64,000 bases of DNA, from assembly GCF_039539485.1 (NCBI RefSeq), contig NZ_BAABDF010000003.1:124001-188000 (forward strand). Reading direction: 5' to 3'. This stretch comes from Celeribacter arenosi (GTDB taxonomy: Bacteria > Pseudomonadota > Alphaproteobacteria > Rhodobacterales > Rhodobacteraceae). Numbering within the stretch: the stretch's first letter is position 1; every line of letters starts with the position of its first letter. The position numbers were made by a program, and so were the translations under genes. The notes beneath the pieces were generated by a model that worked only from the letters and a program-made list of their open reading frames with translations, was not told where the DNA came from and ran no database searches. Positions 54,461-62,934 of this stretch are shown piece by piece.

Positions 54461-55465
54461 TCAACGCCAATCGCCGCGACCCATCAGGCCCTCTGATTCT
54501 AGCGCCTCCCAACCCGCATAAGTCTTAGCATCTTCGTGCCAAAGGTCCGGATCATTTGCGAGCGCGCCATAGTAAGCGTCGTAATCCGTAGGATTCGTAA
54601 AATGCTCTTTTCGGATCGCCGCCGCGCGCGTTTTTGCCAAGGCGTCAGGCAGAAATTTAGCGTGCAATAGCGCGCCCGTGGGCATCTTGGATTGCATCGA
54701 TTGTGAATTGAGACGGGTCGGCAGTGCGATATGGGTCGAGCTCGCGTAGGCATACCGCCAATGCCATTTGATCAACGGGGTCTTCTGCAAATGCGGCGAT
54801 AGATCAGGGCGTTCTTGGAAAAAGACGCGCTCCCGCGGGCCGCCCCTGATTGAGGTGTTGCCATACACGGGGTGTGTTTCGCGCCGATATCCCGCGGCAT
54901 CATAGTAGGGTAGCGCCTCCTCAAAGCGTTGCCCCGGCGTATAACTGACGTGGCTTATCGGCCCCTTCGCGTAGAGTTCGACCATGATCGTTTGCAGCGA
55001 CAAGGCACCTCGTTCGTCAAGCCACGCGGTGAGATCATGCAAATCGCGCGCGCCTTGGTGGGGGATGACCAGCGCCTCATCGGCATCCAGCGTGAGACAC
55101 CAATGCCCTGCGCCATAACGCATCAACAACCCGTTCAACCAATCCATTCCGAAACGGGCATCGCGATAACTTTGGGTCGTGGAGAACAGCGTCACATCGG
55201 GCTGCTTTGTGGCATATTCCGCGGTACCGTCGTCGCTACCATTGTCGACGATATAGAACTGATCGACCCCCATCGCGCGATGATGGTTCAAAAAATAGGG
55301 GAGCCGCTCAAGTTCGTTGCGCACGCAAACAAACCCGAGAATGTCATTGGCGGCGCGGGTTGGCTCGCCTGTCACCTGCACAAGTTGTCGCCGCCGCCGC
55401 AGGGCACGCGCCAGCAGATACCTCCGCTTCACTCGCAGTCGGTATTTCTGCAAATAACTGTTCAC
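54461..55465 (-). CDS. Glycosyltransferase family 2-like protein, paralogue of neighbour
   Basis: The 334-residue product shares the full layout of the 343-residue neighbour: FVCVRNELERLPYFLNHH, FYIVDNGSDDGTAEYA and WCLTLDADEALVIPH. The two arose by tandem duplication and have diverged. The 119-bp gap between them contains an AT-rich stretch (TTATTTATAAC) that may hold a promoter for the downstream set. GalE and GalU upstream could supply UDP-sugars. Confidence 0.82.
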   Translation of the reverse strand: MNSYLQKYRLRVKRRYLLARALRRRRQLVQVTGEPTRAANDILGFVCVRNELERLPYFLNHHRAMGVDQFYIVDNGSDDGTAEYATKQPDVTLFSTTQSYRDARFGMDWLNGLLMRYGAGHWCLTLDADEALVIPHQGARDLHDLTAWLDERGALSLQTIMVELYAKGPISHVSYTPGQRFEEALPYYDAAGYRRETHPVYGNTSIRGGPRERVFFQERPDLSPHLQKTPLIKWHWRYAYASSTHIALPTRLNSQSMQSKMPTGALLHAKFLPDALAKTRAAAIRKEHFTNPTDYDAYYGALANDPDLWHEDAKTYAGWEALESEGLMGRGDWR

Positions 55466-55498
55466 GAAAGCCGACCTCCGCCCGTCGGCCCATCCGGC

Positions 55499-56485
55499 CT
55501 ATTTGTCGTAATGGCCAGTTTGGTGCCATTTCCACGCATCCGCAATCATCAACGGAAGAGTCGAACGTTCAGGCCGCCATCCCAATTCCGTCACCGCCCT
55601 CTCGGAGCCGGAAACGAGTTTGGTGCAATCTCCCGCACGGCGCGCGCCTTCGACGATTGGCACTTCCATATTCGTAACGGCCCGCGATTCATCGACGACC
55701 TCGCGCACAGAGAAACCGGACCCGGTACCTAGGTTGAATACTCGGCTACCTTTGTCGCCTTCGAGCCATTTTAGACCCAGAACATGCGCATCGACGAGAT
55801 CGCAGACATGCACATAGTCCCGAATGCAGGTGCCGTCGGGGGTTTCATAGTCGGTGCCAAAAATCGTCAAAGCATCCCGTTTCCCCGCAATCGCGTCGAG
55901 CATCAGCGGGATAAGGTGCGTCTCAGGCTGGTGAAACTCGCCAACCTCGGCGTCCGGATCGCATCCGGCAACATTGAAGTAGCGGAAAATCACTGACTTC
56001 AGGCCGTAGGCCTGTTCGAAGTTCACGAGGATATCCTCGATCGCCTTCTTCGACGCGCCGTAGGAATTGATCGGAAACTGCGGAGTATTCTCGTCGAGAA
56101 CTACGTTGTCCTGATCCCCATAGGTCGCGCATGTGGACGAAAAGACGAAGTTCAGACAACCCGCCGCCACCGCAGCCTCAACCAAGGTCAAAGAGCCGAT
56201 AACGTTGTTGCGCCAGTATTTGCCGGGGTCCTGCATGCTTTCGCCGACCTGGCTGAAGGCCGCGAAATGCATAACCGCGACAGGGCGATGCTTTTGGAAT
56301 ACTTCATCCAGGCGCGCGCGATCGAGTAGATCTCCCTGTTCAAACGGACCGAATTTAACCGCGGCTTCCCACCCTGTGGACAGGTTATCAAATGTCACCG
56401 GCGTGTAGCCGGCAGACCTGAGCGCTTTGCAGGCATGCGACCCGATGTAGCCGGCGCCGCCTGTTACGAGAACTGTTTCAGACAT
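55499..56485 (-). CDS. galE: UDP-glucose 4-epimerase
   Basis: GalE interconverts UDP-glucose and UDP-galactose. The 328-residue product has the Rossmann start VLVTGGAGYIGSHACKAL, the SSTCATYG catalytic Ser/Thr region and YGASK (Tyr and Lys). VFNLGTGSGFSV near the C-terminus is typical of GalE. It lies 6 bp downstream of galU and in front of two glycosyltransferase genes. Confidence 0.92.
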   Translation of the reverse strand: MSETVLVTGGAGYIGSHACKALRSAGYTPVTFDNLSTGWEAAVKFGPFEQGDLLDRARLDEVFQKHRPVAVMHFAAFSQVGESMQDPGKYWRNNVIGSLTLVEAAVAAGCLNFVFSSTCATYGDQDNVVLDENTPQFPINSYGASKKAIEDILVNFEQAYGLKSVIFRYFNVAGCDPDAEVGEFHQPETHLIPLMLDAIAGKRDALTIFGTDYETPDGTCIRDYVHVCDLVDAHVLGLKWLEGDKGSRVFNLGTGSGFSVREVVDESRAVTNMEVPIVEGARRAGDCTKLVSGSERAVTELGWRPERSTLPLMIADAWKWHQTGHYDK

Positions 56486-56491
56486 ACAGGT

Positions 56492-57391
56492 TTACTGGGC
56501 CGCAGTTCGAACAGCGCTGAGCGTGTCGAGGTATTCCTGCAGCTCATCGCGCAGATCATCACGCGACAACGCAAACGAAATCATCGCCTGCAGATACCCC
56601 GCCTTGGATCCGCAATCGAACCGCTGACCGCTAAAACGGAATCCGTGGACTGGGCGTTTTGCCTCGATTTCATCTGCAATCGCATCGGTAAGCTGGATTT
56701 CACCACCCGCACCCGATTTCATCTTGTTGAGATTGCGCATCACGTCAGGAGACAGGATGTAACGGCCGATCACGGCCAGATTCGATGGCTCTGTGCCCGG
56801 CGCGGGTTTTTCCACCATCGCCTTGACCGACACTGTGGACCCAAAGTCCTCGTTCACGTCGAGGACGCCGTAAGACGACACTTTGTCTGTGGGGACCTCC
56901 ATCGCTGCGACCATGGAACCGCCGCCCATATCTTCGTAGGCTTCAACCATCTGTTGAAGGCATGGTTTATCAGCGGCGATGACATCGTCAGGTAGAATGA
57001 CTGCAAAGCTTTCCTTCGGGTCGAGCAACCGACGCGCACACCACACCGCGTGACCGAGGCCCAGCGCTTTGTGTTGGCGAATATACGCGATGGCGCCGCT
57101 GTCCATATTCGTCGCTTTGAGCGTCTCCAGAAGTTCGCTTTTGCTCTTCTTGCGCAGCTCCTGTTCGAGAACCGGTGAATGGTCAAAGTAATCCTCAAGC
57201 GCGCTCTTGCCGCGCGAGGTTACGAAAATAAATTCTTTGATGCCTGCCGCACGCGCTTCATCGATCGCGTATTGAATCAATGGGCGGTCAACCAGCGTCA
57301 TGATTTCCTTTGGAATGGACTTTGTCGCGGGAAGGAACCGAGTGCCCAAACCGGCCACGGGAAAAATCGCCTTCGTTACCTTACGTTTCAT
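56492..57391 (-). CDS. galU: UTP-glucose-1-phosphate uridylyltransferase
   Basis: GalU makes UDP-glucose. The 299-residue product has the nucleotidyltransferase motif FPVAGLGTRFLPATKSIPKE, VDRPLIQYAIDEA and VVGRYIL-like VIGRYILSP. The ATG at 57391 has AGGAG 6 nt upstream; a frame eight codons longer is unsupported. With galE it supplies hexose donors to the surface-polysaccharide block. Confidence 0.94.
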   Translation of the reverse strand: MKRKVTKAIFPVAGLGTRFLPATKSIPKEIMTLVDRPLIQYAIDEARAAGIKEFIFVTSRGKSALEDYFDHSPVLEQELRKKSKSELLETLKATNMDSGAIAYIRQHKALGLGHAVWCARRLLDPKESFAVILPDDVIAADKPCLQQMVEAYEDMGGGSMVAAMEVPTDKVSSYGVLDVNEDFGSTVSVKAMVEKPAPGTEPSNLAVIGRYILSPDVMRNLNKMKSGAGGEIQLTDAIADEIEAKRPVHGFRFSGQRFDCGSKAGYLQAMISFALSRDDLRDELQEYLDTLSAVRTAAQ

Positions 57392-57543
57392 GTCGTCTCC
57401 TACTCCTCGGACCATATCGACCCGATTCTATGCAAACCGTAGTGGTAATGCGCCTCGGAATCATTTGGTTCACCTATGGAGCCGATTCATGGCAGGCAAA
57501 TGGCACAGATTTGCAATTTTGCGACAACAATATGCATCAGCGC

Positions 57544-57562
57544 CCAACTGTTGACCAGTTGG
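57544..57562 (-). other. Small hairpin downstream of kdsB
   Basis: CCAACTG-TTGAC-CAGTTGG is a 7-bp inverted repeat 12 bp after the kdsB stop. It has no T-run on the minus strand, so it is at best a weak terminator or an RNA-stabilising hairpin. It lies in the 182-bp kdsB-galU gap. Confidence 0.35.
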
Positions 57563-57573
57563 CATATAATAAC

Positions 57574-58374
57574 TCACGCAATACCCATCTGATTCATCAT
57601 CGACTCGATGCGTGAAACATCCTGCGGATTGTTCAATTCCCAGAACTGACGCCCCCGCGCTTCGACTTCGACACAGAGCACTGAACGTTCCCGTTCGAGG
57701 AACCTGAGCTGTTCAAGACCCTCAAGACCCTCTAGCGGTCCGGCCTCCCATGTCGGATAGGATTTCAGGGCCGCCGGACGATAGGCATACACTCCCACAT
57801 GGTGAAACACCGGGGTCGGTGCCGCATCTTCAAAGGTCTGCGCGCAAAACGGAATCACTTCCTTGGAGAAATACAGCGCTTTGTGGTCGGCCCCGAATAC
57901 CGCAGTTGTCCCGCCAACACGCCCAGCGCGGCGATCGTCCAACAGGTCATTGAGCGCGCGCCCGTCACACCGCAGAACCGGCGTTGCCACTTCCGCGATT
58001 GGATCGTTTCGCAGACCGGACACCAGATCTTCGACAAACCACGCAGGCGTAAGAGGTGCGTCGCCCTGCAGATTGACGACGATGTCATAACCACCGCCGA
58101 GCGTTTCAATTACTTCGGCGCAGCGTTCGGTGCCATTTGCGCAGTCCGGCGATGTCATCACAACTTCTGCGCCGAACGCTTCGGCCGCGTCCTTGATACG
58201 GTCATCATCCGTCGCAACAACGACCCGATCCACGCCCTTAACCGCACATGCAGCATCATAGCTGCGCTGGATCAGGGTCTTTTTCTCGCCGGTCGCGCCA
58301 GTCAGTTCGACGAGCGGTTTACCGGGATAACGCGTGGAGGCGTAGCGCGCCGGAATGACGATGAGGACAGACAT
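57574..58374 (-). CDS. kdsB: CMP-KDO synthetase (3-deoxy-manno-octulosonate cytidylyltransferase)
   Basis: KdsB activates KDO as CMP-KDO for lipid A or KDO-linked capsule. The 266-residue product has VIPARYASTRYPGKPLVE at the N-terminus, VVVATDDDRI, VVNLQGDAPL and FHHVGVYAYR. Its ATG overlaps the cysQ TGA (TGATG), so the two are coupled. A second kdsB copy elsewhere would point to capsule use. Confidence 0.93.
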   Translation of the reverse strand: MSVLIVIPARYASTRYPGKPLVELTGATGEKKTLIQRSYDAACAVKGVDRVVVATDDDRIKDAAEAFGAEVVMTSPDCANGTERCAEVIETLGGGYDIVVNLQGDAPLTPAWFVEDLVSGLRNDPIAEVATPVLRCDGRALNDLLDDRRAGRVGGTTAVFGADHKALYFSKEVIPFCAQTFEDAAPTPVFHHVGVYAYRPAALKSYPTWEAGPLEGLEGLEQLRFLERERSVLCVEVEARGRQFWELNNPQDVSRIESMMNQMGIA

Positions 58375-59171
58375 CAGGGCTTTTTCAACTCTACGCCGGG
58401 CGCATAGGCAATAAAGAACGGGTTGGCGTAATCTTCTTTGCCGTAGACCAGCGGGCTGTGGTCGTCAAAGCGCACAACGTGTCCACCTGCGCCACTCAGG
58501 ACGGCGTGGCCGGCTGCCGTGTCCCACTCCATCGTGCGACCCACGCGGGGGTAGAGATCGGCCTCGCCCGTCGCAACGAGACAGAATTTCAGGGACGAGC
58601 CCGCCGACTTGCTGTCTTTGACGCTGTATTTGTTGATGTAGTCCTCGGTCGCCTGATCGCGGTGCGACTTGGACGCCACTATCATCAGAGCACCGTTGTC
58701 TGGTTCAGAAACCGAGATTTTGGTCATGTCGCCCGGCACGGCCGGATCAAAACTACCCGTTTCTTCATAACTCTGGCCCGTCGCATCAGTGATGAACAAA
58801 CGGTCCTTCGCGGGCGCAAACACCACACCGCGGATCGGGACACCGTTTTCGACATAGGCGATGTTCACGGTAAAATCGCCGCGCCGCTTGATGAATTCTT
58901 TGGTGCCGTCGAGCGGATCGACGATCAAAAATGTTGTGGCCTTGAGGTCATGTGACGCAGATTGTTCCTCTGTAATCAGGGGCACATCCGGGAACGCCGC
59001 CCGCAATCCAGCGGAGATGAGCGCATCAGCGGCTTCGTCAGCGATGGTCACAGGGCTGTCATCGGACTTCGATTTCACTTCAAAGTCGTCGCTGTTGTAG
59101 ATCTCGAGGATCTTTTCCCCCGCCTCAATGGCAAGTTGACGCATTACGGGTACTAATTTTTCGAAATCCAA
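58374..59171 (-). CDS. cysQ: 3'(2'),5'-bisphosphate nucleotidase CysQ
   Basis: CysQ hydrolyses PAP, the by-product of PAPS-dependent sulfotransferases and of sulfate reduction. The 265-residue product is an inositol-monophosphatase-like enzyme. It has ITEEQSAS (metal-binding Glu), LIVDPLDGTKEFIKR and GRTMEWDTAAGHAVL. It is translationally coupled to kdsB and lies in the same region as a sulfotransferase gene, which fits a role in sulfated-glycan synthesis. Confidence 0.93.
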   Translation of the reverse strand: MDFEKLVPVMRQLAIEAGEKILEIYNSDDFEVKSKSDDSPVTIADEAADALISAGLRAAFPDVPLITEEQSASHDLKATTFLIVDPLDGTKEFIKRRGDFTVNIAYVENGVPIRGVVFAPAKDRLFITDATGQSYEETGSFDPAVPGDMTKISVSEPDNGALMIVASKSHRDQATEDYINKYSVKDSKSAGSSLKFCLVATGEADLYPRVGRTMEWDTAAGHAVLSGAGGHVVRFDDHSPLVYGKEDYANPFFIAYAPGVELKKP

Positions 59172-59300
59172 CGGAACCTCCTAAGACACGGGAACAGACC
59201 CGCATTGAGTGACATCATTCGGCTCCTTATGCTATCGTGTGAGTAGAACGGCAAGAAAACCATGCTATTTCTTGCAGGGCAGTCATAGAATCGGCGCTAA

Positions 59301-60119
59301 ATGTTCCAATACACACGCAATAGCAGCGGCCTGAGTGCCGCTTTTCAAATTCTGCGCCTGATCTTCGTGAACACAGTCCGTCACGTGCGCAAATCCCATG
59401 GCAATCCGCTGATGGGGCTGATTATCAGCGTGCTACAAACGATGATTCTCGTCTCTGTGTTCGTTTTCATGTTCACGATCCTTGGTCTACGCGGCGCGGC
59501 CATTCGGGGCGACTTTATCCTCTACATTCTCTCGGGCATCTTCCTGTTCCTGACGCACAACAAAGCTCTCGCCGCCGTTGCGGGCGCCGAGAATGCGACA
59601 TCCCCGATGATGCAACACGCGCCGATGAACACGATGATCGCCGTCGCCTCCGCCGCGCTATCCTCGCTCTACACACAGGTTCTGGCAGCTATCGTGATCC
59701 TTACGATTTACCGGCTTGGCTGGAATGGGGGCGAATTTCAAAACCCCGCCGGAGCCGCCGGAATGCTGTTGCTGGCATGGTTTTCAGGGGCGGCGATCGG
59801 CATGGTTTTCCTCGCGGCGAAGCCTTGGGCACCGCGCGGCGTAGGATTGGTGCAAACCTTTTACACCCGCGCCAATATGATCGCGTCCGGCAAGATGTTT
59901 GTGGCCAACCAAACACCAACCTTCATTCTGTCCATGTTCACGTGGAACCCGCTCTTTCACACCATCGATCAGGCACGCGGATACACCTTCGTCAATTATT
60001 CGCCGCACTACAGTTCGTTGATGTATCCCATCTATTTCTCTCTGACCTTCCTCACGATCGGGCTTTTGGCTGAATTCTTCACCCGCCGTCGCGCCTCGCT
60101 CAGCTGGTCGGCACGCTAG
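59301..60119 (+). CDS. Capsule/polysaccharide ABC-2-type permease
   Basis: The 272-residue membrane protein belongs to the ABC-2 polysaccharide export family (KpsM/Wzm-like). It has six or so hydrophobic helices, an N-terminal amphipathic region, and the IDQARGYTFVNYSPHYSSL region before the last helix. No matching ATPase (KpsT) gene is in the window. It is divergent from cysQ-kdsB across a 129-bp gap. A glycan substrate is inferred from family and neighbours. Confidence 0.8.
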   Translation: MFQYTRNSSGLSAAFQILRLIFVNTVRHVRKSHGNPLMGLIISVLQTMILVSVFVFMFTILGLRGAAIRGDFILYILSGIFLFLTHNKALAAVAGAENATSPMMQHAPMNTMIAVASAALSSLYTQVLAAIVILTIYRLGWNGGEFQNPAGAAGMLLLAWFSGAAIGMVFLAAKPWAPRGVGLVQTFYTRANMIASGKMFVANQTPTFILSMFTWNPLFHTIDQARGYTFVNYSPHYSSLMYPIYFSLTFLTIGLLAEFFTRRRASLSWSAR

Positions 60120-60122
60120 GTC

Positions 60123-60755
60123 CTAACTCACAACCCGTAGAGTCAGATTTATACGACCCGCGCTTTTAAGGAGTGTGGACGTGCCTTCGGCGATTCTGTC
60201 AACGCCGTGAAAAAGTAGGCGGGCCTCACCCCCCATCACGACAACATCGCCAGACCTGAGCCAGATGCTCTCGGTTTTTCCGCCCCGCGTGCGATTGCCG
60301 ACTCGGAAAAGCGCATCATCCCCCAAAGACACCGAAACAACGGGTTGTGTGAAATCAGTTTCGTCACGGTCCTGATGCATGCCCATTTTTGCCTCTGGAC
60401 CATAGAAATTGATCAGGCAGCATTCGGGTTCACGCGCCGTCCCGCTCACCGCGTCCCAGATATTGCGCACGCTTTGTGGAATCGCAGGCCAAGCCACACC
60501 ATCGGGATGCGTCTCGCTGTAGCGATATCCCCGACTGTCGCTGACCCATCCGAAACGTCCCGCCGAAGTCATCCGAACCGACATCGCCTTGCCGGACGGC
60601 GTTACGGGCGAAAAAAGTGGCGCAGCCGCCGTTACGTCACGCAAATCCGCGACGACGCGCTCCTGCGCCTCTGCATCGAGAAGTCCGCCGAAAACACGCA
60701 TCCCGCGCAGTTCGGAAGCCGCGAATCCGTTAATGTTTGGCAATCTCAACGGCAT
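60123..60755 (-). CDS. alkB: Alpha-ketoglutarate-dependent DNA repair dioxygenase AlkB
   Basis: AlkB removes methyl groups from 1-methyladenine and 3-methylcytosine. The 210-residue product has the Fe(II) ligands in MHQDRDETDF (His and Asp) and LFHGVDRI (His), and the 2-oxoglutarate-binding RINLTLR at the end. The ATG at 60755 follows GGGAG closely; a TTG three codons earlier is possible. It is divergent from dnaK. It ends 3 bp from the convergent permease gene. Confidence 0.92.
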   Translation of the reverse strand: MPLRLPNINGFAASELRGMRVFGGLLDAEAQERVVADLRDVTAAAPLFSPVTPSGKAMSVRMTSAGRFGWVSDSRGYRYSETHPDGVAWPAIPQSVRNIWDAVSGTAREPECCLINFYGPEAKMGMHQDRDETDFTQPVVSVSLGDDALFRVGNRTRGGKTESIWLRSGDVVVMGGEARLLFHGVDRIAEGTSTLLKSAGRINLTLRVVS

Positions 60756-60802
60756 TTCTCCCAATTCTCTTCATTTTTGTTCTTTTCACGCACGCGGCGA
60801 AA

Positions 60803-60831
60803 CTTGCAGGGCCTCAAAGGCCTCCTTATAT
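60803..60831 (+). promoter_or_regulatory. Heat-shock (RpoH-type) promoter of dnaK
   Basis: CTTGCA (60803-60808), a 16-bp spacer and CTTATAT (60825-60831) match the alphaproteobacterial sigma-32 pattern (CTTG and CYTATNT). It lies about 110 bp before the dnaK start. Confidence 0.65.
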
Positions 60832-60941
60832 ACCCCCTGAAGCGTGAGATCGGGCCATCCGGTCTCTCTAAACAATGGGATCGACGGCGGGTGCCGAAAC
60901 GGGCCCCTCGTTAACATATCGCCAAGAGAGGATATTCTAGC

Positions 60942-62861
60942 ATGGCAAAAGTCATCGGTATCGACCTCGGGACTACAAACTCCTGCGTCGCCATCATGGA
61001 CGGCGCGCAACCGCGCGTCATCGAAAACTCCGAAGGGGCGCGCACGACGCCTTCGATCGTTGGTTTCACCGACAGCGAACGTCTGGTCGGTCAAGCCGCC
61101 AAACGTCAGGCAGTGACCAACCCCGAGAACACCGTTTTCGCCGTTAAACGTCTCATCGGCCGCCGCATGGGCGACGCCGAAGTGGAAAAAGATAAAAACC
61201 TCGTTCCTTACGCCATCATCGATGGTGGCAATGGTGACGCATGGGTGGAAGTGAAGGGTGACAAATACTCCCCTTCGCAAATCTCCGCCTTCATTCTGGG
61301 CAAGATGAAAGAAACGGCTGAAAGCTACCTCGGCGAGGAAGTTACCCAGGCCGTGATCACCGTGCCCGCATACTTCAACGACGCTCAGCGTCAGGCCACC
61401 AAAGACGCAGGCAAAATTGCCGGTCTCGAAGTGCTACGTATCATCAACGAACCGACAGCTGCTGCTCTGGCCTATGGTCTCGACAAAGAAGAAACCAAAA
61501 CCATCGCGGTCTATGACCTCGGCGGCGGTACCTTTGACGTAACCATTCTCGAACTCGGCGATGGCGTCTTCGAAGTTCAGGCCACAAACGGTGACACGTT
61601 CCTCGGTGGTGAAGACTTCGACATGCGTATCGTCGGCTACCTCGCTGACGAGTTCAAAAAAGAACACGGCGTCGACCTGACCAAAGACAAGATGGCGCTG
61701 CAGCGTCTGAAAGAAGCTGCCGAGAAAGCAAAGATCGAACTGTCCTCTTCGAGCCAGACGGAAATCAACCAGCCGTTCATCTCGATGGAGCCCAGCACAG
61801 GCCAGCCTTTGCACCTTGTGGTCAAACTGACCCGCGCAAAGCTCGAAAGCCTCGTGTCCGACCTCATCAAGCGCTCTATGGATCCGTGCAAAGCGGCTCT
61901 CAAAGACGCAGGCCTGTCCACCTCTGACATCGACGAAGTCGTTCTGGTCGGTGGTATGACACGCATGCCGCGGGTCATCGATGAGGTTACCAAGTTCTTC
62001 GGTAAAGAGCCGCACAAAGGTGTGAACCCTGACGAAGTGGTCGCCATGGGCGCCGCAATTCAGGCCGGCGTACTTCAGGGCGACGTCAAAGACGTGCTTC
62101 TGCTCGACGTGACACCTCTGTCGCTCGGCATCGAAACTCTCGGTGGTGTATTTACGCGCCTCATCGACCGCAACACGACGATCCCGACGAAAAAGTCGCA
62201 GATCTTCTCGACCGCAGAGGACAACCAGTCCGCTGTAACCCTGCGCGTTTTCCAGGGCGAACGTGAAATGGCGGCTGACAACAAGATGCTCGGCCAGTTC
62301 AACCTCGAAGGTATCCCGCCGGCACCGCGCGGCATGCCACAGATCGAAGTGACCTTTGACATCAACGCCGACGGTATCGTCGAAGTTGGCGCCAAGGATA
62401 AAGGCACGAACAAAGAGCACAAAATCACCATTCAGGCCTCGGGCGGTTTGTCCGACGAGGACATCGACAAAATGGTGAAAGACGCCGAAGCGAATGCCGA
62501 GTCCGATAAGGAACGCAAAGAGCTCGTCGAAGCCAAGAACCAGGCAGAGAGCCTCATCCATTCGACGGAGAAATCCATCGAAGAGCACAGCGACAAAGTT
62601 GACCCGACCACGGTCGAGGCAATCGAACTCGCAATCGCCGCGCTCAAGGATCAGCTCGAAACCAACGATGCGAGCAAAATCCGTTCTGGCGTTCAGAACG
62701 TGACCGAGGCCGCTATGAAACTTGGTGAAGCGATCTACAAAGCGGATCAAGCGAAAGCCGGAAACGGCGATGATATGGACGTCGAAGACGGTCCGTCTTC
62801 TGTCGATGACGACATCGTTGATGCCGACTTCGAAGACCTCGACGATAGCAAACGGTCGTAA
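60942..62861 (+). CDS. dnaK: Chaperone DnaK (Hsp70)
   Basis: DnaK is the ATP-driven folding chaperone that works with DnaJ and GrpE. The 639-residue product has IGIDLGTTNSCVA, YDLGGGTFDVTILE and VLVGGMTRMP in the ATPase domain, DVTPLSLGIET at the start of the substrate domain, and an acidic tail (DIVDADFEDLDD). GAGAGGA lies 10 nt before the ATG. Long frames on the opposite strand are shadows of its codon use. Confidence 0.98.
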   Translation: MAKVIGIDLGTTNSCVAIMDGAQPRVIENSEGARTTPSIVGFTDSERLVGQAAKRQAVTNPENTVFAVKRLIGRRMGDAEVEKDKNLVPYAIIDGGNGDAWVEVKGDKYSPSQISAFILGKMKETAESYLGEEVTQAVITVPAYFNDAQRQATKDAGKIAGLEVLRIINEPTAAALAYGLDKEETKTIAVYDLGGGTFDVTILELGDGVFEVQATNGDTFLGGEDFDMRIVGYLADEFKKEHGVDLTKDKMALQRLKEAAEKAKIELSSSSQTEINQPFISMEPSTGQPLHLVVKLTRAKLESLVSDLIKRSMDPCKAALKDAGLSTSDIDEVVLVGGMTRMPRVIDEVTKFFGKEPHKGVNPDEVVAMGAAIQAGVLQGDVKDVLLLDVTPLSLGIETLGGVFTRLIDRNTTIPTKKSQIFSTAEDNQSAVTLRVFQGEREMAADNKMLGQFNLEGIPPAPRGMPQIEVTFDINADGIVEVGAKDKGTNKEHKITIQASGGLSDEDIDKMVKDAEANAESDKERKELVEAKNQAESLIHSTEKSIEEHSDKVDPTTVEAIELAIAALKDQLETNDASKIRSGVQNVTEAAMKLGEAIYKADQAKAGNGDDMDVEDGPSSVDDDIVDADFEDLDDSKRS

Positions 62862-62879
62862 ATTGCGATTGGGGACGAT

Positions 62880-62910
62880 TGGCCGGCCCTCTTACTGTGA
62901 GGGTCGGCCA
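62880..62910 (+). other. Strong hairpin between dnaK and dnaJ
   Basis: TGGCCGGCCCTC-TTACTGT-GAGGGTCGGCCA is a 12-bp stem with one G-T pair in the 73-bp gap. There is no T-run, so it is more likely an mRNA processing or stability element, or an attenuator, than a full terminator. Confidence 0.6.
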
Positions 62911-62934
62911 TCGCGTTCCCGGAGGATTTAATCC

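Noticed and set aside
57544..57562. Hairpin after kdsB as an intrinsic terminator
   Set aside because: Only 7 pairs and no T-run on the transcribed strand, so kept only as a small hairpin.
61434..62750. 438-codon frame opposite dnaK
   Set aside because: It lies wholly inside dnaK, whose identity is certain, and reflects GC-rich third positions; no ribosome site or domain is seen.
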